Positions 1 through 7,693 of a stretch of DNA of 64,000 nucleotides are shown here, piece by piece. Position 1 is the first letter of the stretch; each line of letters opens with the position of its first letter. The stretch is from assembly GCA_964556225.1 (NCBI GenBank), contig CAZKVJ010000005.1, positions 124,001-188,000 on the forward strand, in the 5' to 3' direction. A program made the translations under genes and the position numbers. The stretch is from CAZKVJ01 sp964556225 (lineage in GTDB: Bacteria > Actinomycetota > Acidimicrobiia > Acidimicrobiales > Ilumatobacteraceae). A model generated the notes under the pieces. That model was not told the origin of the DNA and searched no databases. It saw only the letters and a program-made list of their open reading frames with translations.

Positions 1-463
1 ACGCCAGCGGCGACACGCCACCGTTGCCCGATGACGTGTTCACCACGCACCCGTCGTCGTCCTGGTCCACCATCGTCGGCACGAACGCATTGATCCCGTG
101 GATGACACCCCACACGTTCACCGCCATCGCCCAGCGCCAGTCGTTCAGCTCGTGGTGCCACATCGGGCCCTCGGCGCCCGCCCCGATCCCGGCGTTGTTG
201 CACAGCACGTGGACGGCGCCGAACGTCTCGAGGGTGCGGTCGCGCAGGGCCTCGACGCTCTCGTAGCGGGTGACGTCGGTCGGCACCCCGACCACGTCGG
301 CGGCGCCGCCGTGGCGCAGCTCGGCGACGGTGCGCTCCAGCAGCTCGGCCTGCACGTCGGCGAGCACGACCTTCATCCCGGCCCGGAGGAACGCCTCACC
401 CATCGCCCGGCCGATCCCACCACCGCCACCGGTCACCACGGCCACCCGACCTTCGAGATCCAC
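1..463 (-). CDS. SDR family oxidoreductase (3' end off window)
   Basis: An NAD(P)-dependent short-chain dehydrogenase; only the N-terminal 154 residues are in the window, because the gene runs off the left edge. It starts with the Rossmann motif TGGGGGIG (residues 11-18) and later carries NNAG, both typical of classical SDRs. The GTG start at 463 is chosen because GAGGAG lies just upstream and the fold begins at once. It lies 11 bases downstream of the amidohydrolase gene on the same strand, so the two probably form one catabolic transcript. The catalytic Ser-Tyr-Lys region is outside the window and the substrate cannot be named. Confidence 0.85.
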   Translation of the reverse strand, partial: MDLEGRVAVVTGGGGGIGRAMGEAFLRAGMKVVLADVQAELLERTVAELRHGGAADVVGVPTDVTRYESVEALRDRTLETFGAVHVLCNNAGIGAGAEGPMWHHELNDWRWAMAVNVWGVIHGINAFVPTMVDQDDDGCVVNTSSGNGGVSPLA

Positions 464-474
464 GCCGCTCCTCC

Positions 475-1722
475 TCAGGCCCCGAACCCGGCCAGCGCGG
501 GGCAGCGCTCGGCCTCGACCGGCACATCGCCGGGCTGCAGCGGCACGGCGATCTCCTCCACGGTCGGCCCGACCCGCTCCGCGATCGGTGCCAGCGCCTC
601 GAGGTCGAACCCGTACACGCCGGCGGCGTTGGCACCCAGCATGGCGGCCACCTCGTCGGTTGGCAGGCCGGCGTACGCCGCCCGCATCGCCTCACGGCTG
701 TAGGGGAAGCTGGCCTCCTTGTGCGGGTAGTCGCTGCCCCACATGATCCGCTGCCGTCCGACGGCCACGCTGGCCGGCACCTCGTAGGCACGCATGAAGC
801 TGGCCCCGACGTAGCACTGGCGGGCCCAGTACTCGCTCGGCCGCAACGACAGCGGCGCCATCACCGCCCGACCCCACTCCGCCTCCTGGGACCCACTGGC
901 GTTGGCCATGCGGTCGAAGAAGTAGTCGAGACGCATCAGCTCGTCGGGCACCCACGCCGTGCCCGACTCGGTGAACACCAGCCGCATGCCCGGGTGCCGC
1001 TCCAACGCACCGGACACCAGCAGGTGGGCGAGCGCCCGGTGTGACCACCAGGTCACCTCCAACAAGAACACGACCTTGTCGACCTCCGTGGGCCCCATCG
1101 GCGGGCTGGCGCTGCCACCGTGGTGGTTGACGACCGTGCCGAGCTCCTCGCACACCGCCCAGATCGGCTCGTACACCGGGTCGTAGAGCTCGGGCAGGCC
1201 GATGCCGGGCGGCACGCCGGGGAGCAGCACGCCGCCGGTGAGGCTCGCCTCGTGCGCCCAGCGGATCTCGGCCACTGCGGCGTCGACGTCGTGGAGCATG
1301 ATCTGGGCGACGCCGGCCCGACGCCCGGGAGCCGCCGCACAGAAGTCGGCCAGCCAGCGGTTGTGCGCCTGCAGCCCGGCCCAACGCAGCTCGACGTCGC
1401 CAGCGGTCGCCGCCGGCACCTGCGTGGTCAGCGACGCGGCGGGGAAGAACGGCGGGACGGTGTTCGGGTAGAGCACCTCGGCGACGATGCCGTCACCCTC
1501 CATCTCCGCCAGGCGCCGGTCGCTGTCCCAGTTCCGGCTCCCGTCGGGCCCTTCGAGGTCTGGGTACGGGTTCTCGAACGTGTCGGCCCAGGCATCGAAG
1601 GCGTCGTGGTGGCGCGACGCCAGGTACTCCCGGTAGGCGCGCAGGTCGGCGCCGGCATGACCGTCGGCAGAGATCACGATGTAGCGGTCACCGGCGAGCA
1701 CGGCGCGGCCTCCCTGTTGCAT
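475..1722 (-). CDS. Amidohydrolase-2 family metal-dependent hydrolase
   Basis: A TIM-barrel hydrolase or decarboxylase of the amidohydrolase-2 type (415 aa). The N-terminal D-G-H (D20, H22), an internal NHHGG and the late GSDYPH stretch match the metal-binding and catalytic positions of the family. Members of this group act on aromatic, meta-cleavage or acyl substrates; the exact one is not readable here. The ATG at 1722 has AGAGGG upstream and avoids running back into the divergent regulator. The palindrome at 1733-1773 lies between this gene and the divergent IclR regulator, so it is probably that regulator's target. Confidence 0.8.
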   Translation of the reverse strand: MQQGGRAVLAGDRYIVISADGHAGADLRAYREYLASRHHDAFDAWADTFENPYPDLEGPDGSRNWDSDRRLAEMEGDGIVAEVLYPNTVPPFFPAASLTTQVPAATAGDVELRWAGLQAHNRWLADFCAAAPGRRAGVAQIMLHDVDAAVAEIRWAHEASLTGGVLLPGVPPGIGLPELYDPVYEPIWAVCEELGTVVNHHGGSASPPMGPTEVDKVVFLLEVTWWSHRALAHLLVSGALERHPGMRLVFTESGTAWVPDELMRLDYFFDRMANASGSQEAEWGRAVMAPLSLRPSEYWARQCYVGASFMRAYEVPASVAVGRQRIMWGSDYPHKEASFPYSREAMRAAYAGLPTDEVAAMLGANAAGVYGFDLEALAPIAERVGPTVEEIAVPLQPGDVPVEAERCPALAGFGA

Positions 1723-1732
1723 CCCCGACCCT

Positions 1733-1773
1733 CTGTATCGCAGAGCAACACAGAGGCTCTCAATGCGATACAG
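1733..1773. promoter_or_regulatory. Probable IclR operator (10-bp inverted repeat)
   Basis: CTGTATCGCA at 1733-1742 is matched exactly by its reverse complement TGCGATACAG at 1764-1773. A nested pair, AGAGC (1742-1746) and GCTCT (1756-1760), lies between them. It occupies the 67-base gap between the divergent amidohydrolase and IclR genes. Position and symmetry suggest autoregulation plus control of the catabolic genes; binding is inferred. Confidence 0.65.
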
Positions 1774-1789
1774 TGTCGACGGACTCGCC

Positions 1790-2440
1790 ATGGCTGTCAA
1801 GACCATCCGCTCCGTGGAGAACGCCTTCCGCGTGCTCGAGCTGCTCGCCGAGCGGCAGCCGGCGGGCGTCTCCGCGCTCGCGCGCGAGCTCGCCATGGAC
1901 AAGAACGCCGTGCAGCGGGTGCTCGTCACGCTTGGCCACGTGGGCTGGATCCGCCAGCACGGTGACGACGGCGCTTGGGTGCTCACCCATCGCGCCACCC
2001 GCGTCGCCCACCGCGCCTCGCGCGGCCTGCGTGAGATCGCCCGCCCGCACCTCGACTCGCTGCAGCAGGACACGGGTGAGACGGCGCTGCTGTGGCAGGT
2101 CGAAGGCGACCGGCTGGTGGTGGTCGACAGCGCCGACAGCGCGCACGCGCTTCGCATGACCGTGCCCGCCGGGACGGAGGTGCCACTCTCGGCAAGCCGC
2201 GACCTGCTGGCCTTCGTCAACCGCCGCGACCGTGACCGGGGCTACTACCTGGTCGACGACGTGTACCCGAACGCGGTGGCGGTCGGCGCCGCACTGCTCG
2301 ACGAGCACGGGCGCACCATCGGAGCGCTCACGGTGGTGGGACCGCGAACCCGGCTCCCGCGTACCGAGCTCGCCCGCATCGGTGGGCTCGTCGGGCCGGC
2401 CGCTGCCGCCATCTCGGCCTCGCTCGCCGCCACCCGGTGA
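1790..2440 (+). CDS. IclR family transcriptional regulator
   Basis: A DNA-binding regulator of 216 aa with an N-terminal winged helix-turn-helix (about residues 5-65; RSVENAFRVLELL is typical of IclR proteins), followed by a short IclR effector-binding domain. An in-frame ATG at 1763 would add nine residues but would put the right arm of the operator palindrome inside the coding region, so the ATG at 1790 is preferred. It is transcribed away from the amidohydrolase/SDR pair and most likely controls them in response to an aromatic or acyl metabolite. The effector is unknown. Confidence 0.85.
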   Translation: MAVKTIRSVENAFRVLELLAERQPAGVSALARELAMDKNAVQRVLVTLGHVGWIRQHGDDGAWVLTHRATRVAHRASRGLREIARPHLDSLQQDTGETALLWQVEGDRLVVVDSADSAHALRMTVPAGTEVPLSASRDLLAFVNRRDRDRGYYLVDDVYPNAVAVGAALLDEHGRTIGALTVVGPRTRLPRTELARIGGLVGPAAAAISASLAATR

Positions 2441-2453
2441 CCCGGGCGGCCGG

Positions 2454-3416
2454 TCAGGAGCCGAGCTCACCGAGGTCGATCGTCTCCACCGGCAGCAGCT
2501 CGACGGTGACCTCGGCGGGATCGATCCCGCCAGCGATCAGCGCCGCACGCAGCCCGTCGGCGCCAGGAGCGGGGAGCGGTCCGGCGAGCGCCACGATGAC
2601 CCGCCCCCGACGGGTCGCGGTGTCGATCACCTGCCACCCGGTCGGCTCCCCCCACGAGGCGGCCACATCGCGGACCCGCTCCTCGCGACTGGTCTCGGAG
2701 GCGATGCGGGCCGACGAGCCGGCCAGTGTCACGCCGACGACCGCGACGCTGGCGGCCACGAGCAGCACGGCGTTGCGGCGGTTCACGGCACGGCGCTCGG
2801 CCGTCTGCGGTGGCGGCACCAGACGGTGCACGCGGTACAGCGCCATCACCACCATGCCCACCCCGATGATGGCGACCACGTTCGTGACGAACAGCAGCAG
2901 CGCCCCGGCGGCCTCGTCGACCTCGCCCGATTCGAGCGTCAGGCCGACGACGGTGAGCGGCGGCACGAGGGAGATCGCGATGGCGACACCCGGCAGCGTG
3001 TCGGAGATGTCGCGCCGGACGAGCGCGATGGACCCGACCGCTCCGGTCGCCAGCGCGGCCAAGAGGTCGATGAGGCGTGGGTTCACCCGCCCGGCGACCT
3101 GCGGGCTGTTGGCGGCGACCACGTCGTGCGCGACGGCCGCCCCGACCAGCCAGCCGATTGCAATGGCGCTCAGCGCCCCGGCCAGCACCAACCCGATCGA
3201 GCGCAGCAGGTTCGCACGGTCGCCGAGCACGACGGCGAGCATCGTGCCCTGGATCGGGATCATGAGCGGGGCCACGATCATCGCCCCGATCACCGTGGCC
3301 GTGGAGTCCGCGACCACACCTGCCGACGCGATCACGGACGCCAGCGTCAGCAGGATCCAGAACCGGCTGAGGCGCGCCCGGATCTCGGGGCCTTCGAAGA
3401 ACACGGCGTCCCGCAT
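2454..3416 (-). CDS. DUF389 family membrane protein
   Basis: An integral membrane protein (320 aa) of the DUF389/TIGR00341 type. About six hydrophobic segments occupy residues 10-250; the run GAMIVAPLMIPIQG is characteristic of the family. A soluble C-terminal domain of about 90 residues follows. Function is not established for this family. ATG 3416 has AGGAG nine bases upstream; a GTG at 3449 would add 11 residues and is a fair alternative. It follows the LLM oxidoreductase on the same strand but has no obvious functional link with it, and it ends 14 bases from the convergent IclR gene. Confidence 0.75.
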   Translation of the reverse strand: MRDAVFFEGPEIRARLSRFWILLTLASVIASAGVVADSTATVIGAMIVAPLMIPIQGTMLAVVLGDRANLLRSIGLVLAGALSAIAIGWLVGAAVAHDVVAANSPQVAGRVNPRLIDLLAALATGAVGSIALVRRDISDTLPGVAIAISLVPPLTVVGLTLESGEVDEAAGALLLFVTNVVAIIGVGMVVMALYRVHRLVPPPQTAERRAVNRRNAVLLVAASVAVVGVTLAGSSARIASETSREERVRDVAASWGEPTGWQVIDTATRRGRVIVALAGPLPAPGADGLRAALIAGGIDPAEVTVELLPVETIDLGELGS

Positions 3417-3465
3417 GTGGGACAGCTCCTGGCGGGCGATGCTCGGCACGGCGATCAGCGCTCCG

Positions 3466-4371
3466 TCACGGTTGGCAGTGGGCGACCACGTCGGCGGCGA
3501 AGCGCTCGATGGACGGCCGGTACACCTCCGGTGAGCGTCGAACCCCGTCCGGCGACTGCGCCGCCACATCACGGTCGAGCGCCCACGGGACGCACAAAGT
3601 GCCCGTGATGCCGAGCTCCTCCTCGGCGCGACGGAACAGGTCCGGCTCGGGCATGGCGTACAGCCCGCAGATGATCTCGAAGCCGTCACCGGACCTGCCG
3701 TACTCGTGGAGGAACCCCTTCAGGCGCCCGACGTGATGGACGGCGTCGTCCCAGCCGTACGCGTTGCCGATCCAGCCGTCGCACAGCCGAGCCGCGCGGC
3801 GCAGCGCGGCGTCGGTGTGACCACCGCCGTAGATGGGCACCGGCTCGCTCGGGTGGGGCTCCATCATCACCGCCGGGATGTCGTAGTGCTCGCCGTGGTG
3901 CTCGACCCAGCCGCCCTGCCAGAGCGCCCGCAGCGCCGGGATCATCTCGTTCAGCCGCCGCCCTCGCGACTCGTAGTCCTGGCCCTGGAGGTCGAACTCC
4001 TCCTTCATCCAGCCCGCACCCGCTCCGAGAGCCACCCGGTTGTCCGAGAGCACGGCGGCGGTGGCGACCTCCTTCGCCAGCTGCAACAACGGCCGGTGCG
4101 GCGCGACGTAGATGTTGGTCGTGAAGCGCAGCTGCTCCGTGACCGCCGCCATGGCACCGATGAGCACCCACGGATCGGGCCACGACGTCTCTGGCTCCCA
4201 GATCGGACGCCCGTCGGGGTGGGGCGAGTACGGGTACCGGCTCTGCAGGTCGCGCGGGTACACGAGGTGGTCCGACACCATGACGCCGTGGTAGCCGGCG
4301 TCGTCGAGCAGCGGGGCGATGGCGAGCACCTCGCGGGTGTCCATGAAGGCGGTGGCGCACCAGAACCTCAT
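3466..4371 (-). CDS. LLM class F420-dependent oxidoreductase
   Basis: A bacterial luciferase-like TIM-barrel oxidoreductase (301 aa) of the group that usually uses coenzyme F420 in Actinobacteria. Conserved stretches include VMVSDHL near residue 30, TNIYVAP, the GAGAGWMKEEF segment and PIYGGGHTDAALRRAARLCDGW. The start codon overlaps the stop codon of the upstream SDR (ATGA at 4368-4371), so the two are translationally coupled and probably act on the same substrate. F420 versus FMN use is inferred from family membership and phylum, not read directly. Confidence 0.85.
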   Translation of the reverse strand: MRFWCATAFMDTREVLAIAPLLDDAGYHGVMVSDHLVYPRDLQSRYPYSPHPDGRPIWEPETSWPDPWVLIGAMAAVTEQLRFTTNIYVAPHRPLLQLAKEVATAAVLSDNRVALGAGAGWMKEEFDLQGQDYESRGRRLNEMIPALRALWQGGWVEHHGEHYDIPAVMMEPHPSEPVPIYGGGHTDAALRRAARLCDGWIGNAYGWDDAVHHVGRLKGFLHEYGRSGDGFEIICGLYAMPEPDLFRRAEEELGITGTLCVPWALDRDVAAQSPDGVRRSPEVYRPSIERFAADVVAHCQP

Positions 4372-5165
4372 GCCGGCACCTCCGCCGCCGGCAGCGGATG
4401 TGGGTGGGCAAACGGCTGGAGGACGGCGTCGGTCCCGCCGTCGACGAACAGCACCTGCCCCACGAGGTAGCTCGACCGAGGAGACAGCAAGAACGCGATC
4501 ACCTCGGCGATCTCCTCGGGCCGTCCCCAGCGCCCGATCGGGATGGGGATGGCGTCGAGCGCGTCCTGCATCCCTTCGATCTCCAGGAGCGGTCGCGTCA
4601 TCCCGGTGTCGATCACCCCCGGCGCCACGGCGTTGACCCGGATCCCGGTGCCGATCCACTCTGGCGCGACGGCGTGTGAGCGCACCCAGAACGCCAGTGC
4701 CAGCTTGCCGGCGGGGTAGGCGTTCCAGCCGGCATCACGGAAGTGGGCGAGCGCCGCCGTCTCGTCGCCGTCGAGGTACACCCGGGCGTCGTCCGTCGAG
4801 AGCCCCGCGGTCATCGTGGTCGAGTTCGACGAGACCAGGACCACCGCCGGGTCCGTGCCGTGTGCGAGCGCGCCGTGCAAACCGTCGAGCAGCGCCATCA
4901 CGCCGAAGTAGTTGACGCTGACCGTGAGCTCGGCCGGCACCAGGCCGCCCACCCCGGCCGCCGGCACGAGCCCGTCGAGCACGCCCCCACAGGCCGCCAG
5001 CACGCCGTCGACCGCGGCACGCCGGCCGGCCGGTGCGGACAGGTCGGCGAGGATCTCGGCGTCGTGCACGTCGACGCCGATGACCCGATGGCCGTCGGCC
5101 GCGAGGTGGCGGGCGGTCGCCGCCCCGATCCCCGACGCCGACCCCGTGACGCAGTAGGTCCCCAT
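4368..5165 (-). CDS. SDR family oxidoreductase
   Basis: A 265-aa short-chain dehydrogenase with the cofactor motif TGSASGIG (residues 7-14). The catalytic region has SSNSTT and, about 30 residues later, YPAGKLAL (YxxxK), then the C-terminal SSYLVGQVLFVDGG typical of the family. The usual NNAG is replaced by PAAGVG, an atypical version. A segment near residues 120-150 is slightly extended relative to a minimal SDR. Its stop overlaps the LLM oxidoreductase start. It faces away from the cysteine peptidase gene across a 192-base gap with a palindrome. The actual alcohol or ketone substrate is unknown. Confidence 0.85.
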   Translation of the reverse strand: MGTYCVTGSASGIGAATARHLAADGHRVIGVDVHDAEILADLSAPAGRRAAVDGVLAACGGVLDGLVPAAGVGGLVPAELTVSVNYFGVMALLDGLHGALAHGTDPAVVLVSSNSTTMTAGLSTDDARVYLDGDETAALAHFRDAGWNAYPAGKLALAFWVRSHAVAPEWIGTGIRVNAVAPGVIDTGMTRPLLEIEGMQDALDAIPIPIGRWGRPEEIAEVIAFLLSPRSSYLVGQVLFVDGGTDAVLQPFAHPHPLPAAEVPA

Positions 5166-5240
5166 CGCTCCCCTTGTCCCCCGACTGTCGGACCGTCTCG
5201 ATCGGCCGACATCCTGCCAGATGGCGACAACCACTCACCG

Positions 5241-5257
5241 TAGTTGTCTGACAACTA
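5241..5257. promoter_or_regulatory. Palindromic operator-like site (8-1-8)
   Basis: TAGTTGTC at 5241-5248 and GACAACTA at 5250-5257 form a perfect inverted repeat with one central base. It lies in the gap between the divergent SDR (start 5165) and cysteine peptidase (start 5358). A TTGACA -35-like hexamer follows at 5264-5269, without a convincing -10. The symmetry suggests a dimeric TetR- or GntR-type repressor site; the regulator is not next door. Confidence 0.5.
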
Positions 5258-5357
5258 TCTGCGTTGACAATGGGCCGGAGGGAGCAGATGCTGGATCCCG
5301 TCCACGGGGAAGCCGAGCGATCCGCCCGCTCTGGAGGCTCGGCAGGAAGGAGCTTCC

Positions 5358-6464
5358 ATGACCAGTCCCTCGTTGGATCTGGGGGTCCTGCGCACCGCGC
5401 TCGCCGAGGCCGGTGCACCCTGGGTCCAGGCCTACACGTCGATGACGGCGCTCACCGAGGACGATCGCGTGATCCGCCTCGGTGTGCCGCCCACCCCCGG
5501 CCTCGCCGAGGCCGACCTCGAAGCGGACGTGGAGCATGCGACCGCCATGGCCACGGAGGCCACGGCCGACGCCGTCGGCGCGCCGGCGGCGTTCGACCTG
5601 CGCAACGTCAGCGGGGTCAGCTACTCCACCGCGGTGCGCGACCAGGGCAGCTGCGGCTCGTGCGTGGCGTTCGGCGTGGTCGCCACCATGGAGGGCGTCG
5701 GCCGCTTCACGACCGGGCGTCCCGCCCTGCCCGTCGACTTGTCCGAAGCCCACCTCTTCTACTGCCACGGCGCGGCCGCCGGTGCCCGCTGTGGCACGGG
5801 GTGGTGGCCGGACCAGGCCTGCAACGCGGCGAGGGACCAGGGCGTCGCCTTCGAGGACTACTTCCCGTACGTCGCTGGCGACCGGGCCTGCGGGGTCAAC
5901 GCCGACTGGCCGAACCACCGCGCCAACGTCGTGGCCTGGCAGTACCTGAACGCCAACCCGGCCGGGATGAAGGACCACATCTCCCGCTACGGCGCGATCA
6001 CCGCCTGCCTCGACGTTTACCAGGACTTTTTCAGCTACGGCTCCGGGGTCTACCGCCACGTGACCGGCTCGTACGCCGGCGGGCACTGCGTGTCGCTGAT
6101 CGGCTACGACGACGCCGCCGGGTGCTGGATCGGCAAGAACAGCTGGGGGACGGGCTGGGGTGACGGCGGCTACTTCCGCATCGCCTACGGCCAGTGCCGC
6201 ATCGAGAGCTACCAGACCATCGGCATCCAGGGTGTGCGCTTCCGGACCTGGTGGCCCAACCAGGTCGTGCAGGGCCTGTGGAGCAACGAGCACGACAACA
6301 ACATCTGGATGTACGGCTCTGCCCGCGGCTGGCTGAAGGTGGACGGCGCCGCCGTGCCCACGGGCGTGGGGATGCTCCACGAGCTGGCCGCCGCCAAGGC
6401 CGGCGCCCGTGCCTTCGGGCTCTTCGAGGACAACGGCACCGCCGTCCAGCTCTACGCCTGGTGA
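5358..6464 (+). CDS. Papain-type (C1) cysteine peptidase with C-terminal accessory domain
   Basis: A 368-aa protein with a papain-fold catalytic domain (about 78-290). The motif DQGSCGSCVAF gives the oxyanion-hole Q96 and nucleophile C102 (V103 replaces the usual Trp). H243 in GGHC and N261 in KNSWGTGWGDGGYF complete the site, so all catalytic residues are present. Residues 1-77 may be a short propeptide. There is no signal peptide or membrane segment, so the enzyme looks cytoplasmic. Residues 303-368 form a separate domain (LWS..., two Trp, ending in YAW) that recurs in the next gene. ATG 5358 has AGGAAGGAG upstream. A chagasin-like inhibitor is encoded nearby at 7370-7678. The substrate is unknown. 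Confidence 0.88.
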   Translation: MTSPSLDLGVLRTALAEAGAPWVQAYTSMTALTEDDRVIRLGVPPTPGLAEADLEADVEHATAMATEATADAVGAPAAFDLRNVSGVSYSTAVRDQGSCGSCVAFGVVATMEGVGRFTTGRPALPVDLSEAHLFYCHGAAAGARCGTGWWPDQACNAARDQGVAFEDYFPYVAGDRACGVNADWPNHRANVVAWQYLNANPAGMKDHISRYGAITACLDVYQDFFSYGSGVYRHVTGSYAGGHCVSLIGYDDAAGCWIGKNSWGTGWGDGGYFRIAYGQCRIESYQTIGIQGVRFRTWWPNQVVQGLWSNEHDNNIWMYGSARGWLKVDGAAVPTGVGMLHELAAAKAGARAFGLFEDNGTAVQLYAW

Positions 6465-6491
6465 GCGTCGACAACGAAAGAGGTGAGGGAG

Positions 6492-6914
6492 ATGCCCAGT
6501 CAGCAGCGAGGCCGCCCCGAGGGGCTCCCGCCCACGAACGGCGGCGGAGTCGCCGTCGCCGTCGGCGAGTCGCGACCAGGCGACCTGACCGTCGAGAGCC
6601 TCGGCGGTGACCTGGCCGAGACGTCGATGTCGGCGCCGAGCGCAGGGCCACCGGCCGCCGTCACGGAGGGCGCCGGGGCCGGGGCCGTGACGGCCACCTG
6701 GCGCTCGGGCCAGGTCACGGCGCTGTGGTCCATCAACGAGGTCCGCAACGCCTGGATCCACGTCGCCGGCGTGGGCTGGAGGAAGATCTTCAACGGTCGC
6801 GACGGTGCGTTCATGGCGCTCACCGCGCTGGCGTCACAGGCTCGCCAGACCGGCCGTTCGATCAACTTCCGGGAGGAGGCCGACGGGATGGTGCACGAGA
6901 TCTATCTCTGGTGA
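6492..6914 (+). CDS. Small protein sharing the peptidase's C-terminal domain
   Basis: A 140-aa protein of unknown function, 27 bases after the cysteine peptidase and surely cotranscribed. Residues 1-70 are low in complexity, Gly/Ala/Pro-rich and contain GGG (17-19) and GG (38-39). Residues 74-140 align with peptidase residues 303-368: LWS (78-80 against 307-309), N86/N315, W88/W317 and W96/W325 fall in identical spacing, and both proteins end in Y-x-W. It could be a substrate, a targeting partner or a regulator of the peptidase. ATG 6492 follows GAGGTGAGGGAG; a GTG at 6483 is possible but would overlap that ribosome-binding site. Confidence 0.75.
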   Translation: MPSQQRGRPEGLPPTNGGGVAVAVGESRPGDLTVESLGGDLAETSMSAPSAGPPAAVTEGAGAGAVTATWRSGQVTALWSINEVRNAWIHVAGVGWRKIFNGRDGAFMALTALASQARQTGRSINFREEADGMVHEIYLW

Positions 6915-6924
6915 CATCCGGGGC

Positions 6925-7359
6925 TCAGCCGCCGAGGACCTTCGACATCCAGATCGAGTCCTCGGCGGTGAACCCCAGACGGGTGTAGAGCCGGCGCGCC
7001 GCATCGTTCGGCCGCTCCGTCTCCAGCACGATCCGCTTGACGCCCCGAGCGCGGAGGTCGTCCTCGATGACCCGCATCGCCGCGCTGGCCTTCCCGCGTC
7101 CCCGCGATCGCACGTAGATCTCGTCCAGCACCACGTCGAGACCGCCGATCTCGACCGACCACCCCCACGTGACGACGGCGTAGCCGTCGTCGTCGCCGAT
7201 CATCCAGACCACGCCGAGCGAGTCATCGGCCAGCAGCGGCTCCAGGCCCGCCCGCGCGACGCCGGCGTCGAACTCGTGGCCGTCGGCCTCGCAGTACTCC
7301 GCCACGAGCACCAGCAAGGTCGCCAGGTCATCGGGCACCGCCCGGCGCACGTTCGTCAC
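6925..7359 (-). CDS. GNAT family N-acetyltransferase
   Basis: A 144-aa acetyl-CoA-dependent acetyltransferase. The acetyl-CoA binding loop reads RSRGRGKASA (a form of R/Q-x-x-G-x-G/A), preceded by the beta-strand LDEIYV. The C-terminal part NDAARRLYTRLGFTAED is the usual GNAT ending. GTG 7359 starts just before the first beta-strand, and the gene follows the inhibitor gene by 10 bases on the same strand, so they are likely cotranscribed. The acceptor is not known; given the neighbours, a protein or peptide amine is possible but unproven. Confidence 0.82.
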   Translation of the reverse strand: MTNVRRAVPDDLATLLVLVAEYCEADGHEFDAGVARAGLEPLLADDSLGVVWMIGDDDGYAVVTWGWSVEIGGLDVVLDEIYVRSRGRGKASAAMRVIEDDLRARGVKRIVLETERPNDAARRLYTRLGFTAEDSIWMSKVLGG

Positions 7360-7369
7360 GGCGACGACA

Positions 7370-7678
7370 CTACGGGGTCGCGGTGACCAGCAGCTCTCGC
7401 GTCTCGGCGGGCGCGACGCCGGTCTCCCACGGGCGGCGCAGCGACAGCTCGAGCACCCCCTCGCCACTGCCGTACACCCGGAAGGTCAGCCGCCGGGTCG
7501 CCGCCGCCCCGGGCGCGGCCCCAGCGAGCCGATGCTCGTCGTGCGACAGGTCCAAGAACTCGGGGCACGCATCGACCTGCCACACGAACCCGGTCGAGGC
7601 GTTCTCCGATAGCACCAGCACCAGCTCGTCGCCGTCACCGACGCTGACCGAGGACTGGGTCGAGATGTCGTGGCGCAT
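7370..7678 (-). CDS. Chagasin-like (I42) cysteine peptidase inhibitor
   Basis: A 102-aa beta-sandwich protein with the three loop motifs of I42 inhibitors of papain-type peptidases: NASTGFVW (residues 26-33; family N-P-T-T-G-Y/F-x-W), a Gly-rich GSGEG loop (70-74) and RPW (82-84). The match in order and spacing is good. No signal peptide is present, in line with the cytoplasmic look of the C1 peptidase 0.9 kb away; many bacterial homologues are exported. GGAGGG precedes ATG 7678. The likely role is to protect the cell from, or tune, the neighbouring peptidase. This pairing is inferred from family knowledge and proximity. Confidence 0.8.
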   Translation of the reverse strand: MRHDISTQSSVSVGDGDELVLVLSENASTGFVWQVDACPEFLDLSHDEHRLAGAAPGAAATRRLTFRVYGSGEGVLELSLRRPWETGVAPAETRELLVTATP

Positions 7679-7693
7679 CGTCCCTCCGTGCTC

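Noticed and set aside
475..2220. Amidohydrolase extended to 581 residues
   Set aside because: The extra N-terminal part lies opposite the IclR gene and across the operator; the family fold begins right after ATG 1722.
5264..5292. TTGACA as a full sigma-70-type promoter for the peptidase
   Set aside because: The -35 hexamer is good, but nothing like TANNNT lies 16-18 bases downstream, so only the hexamer is mentioned.
5235..6761. A 508-codon minus-strand frame opposite the cysteine peptidase
   Set aside because: The plus-strand peptidase has an intact catalytic site and a clear ribosome-binding site; the opposite frame has no recognizable motif.
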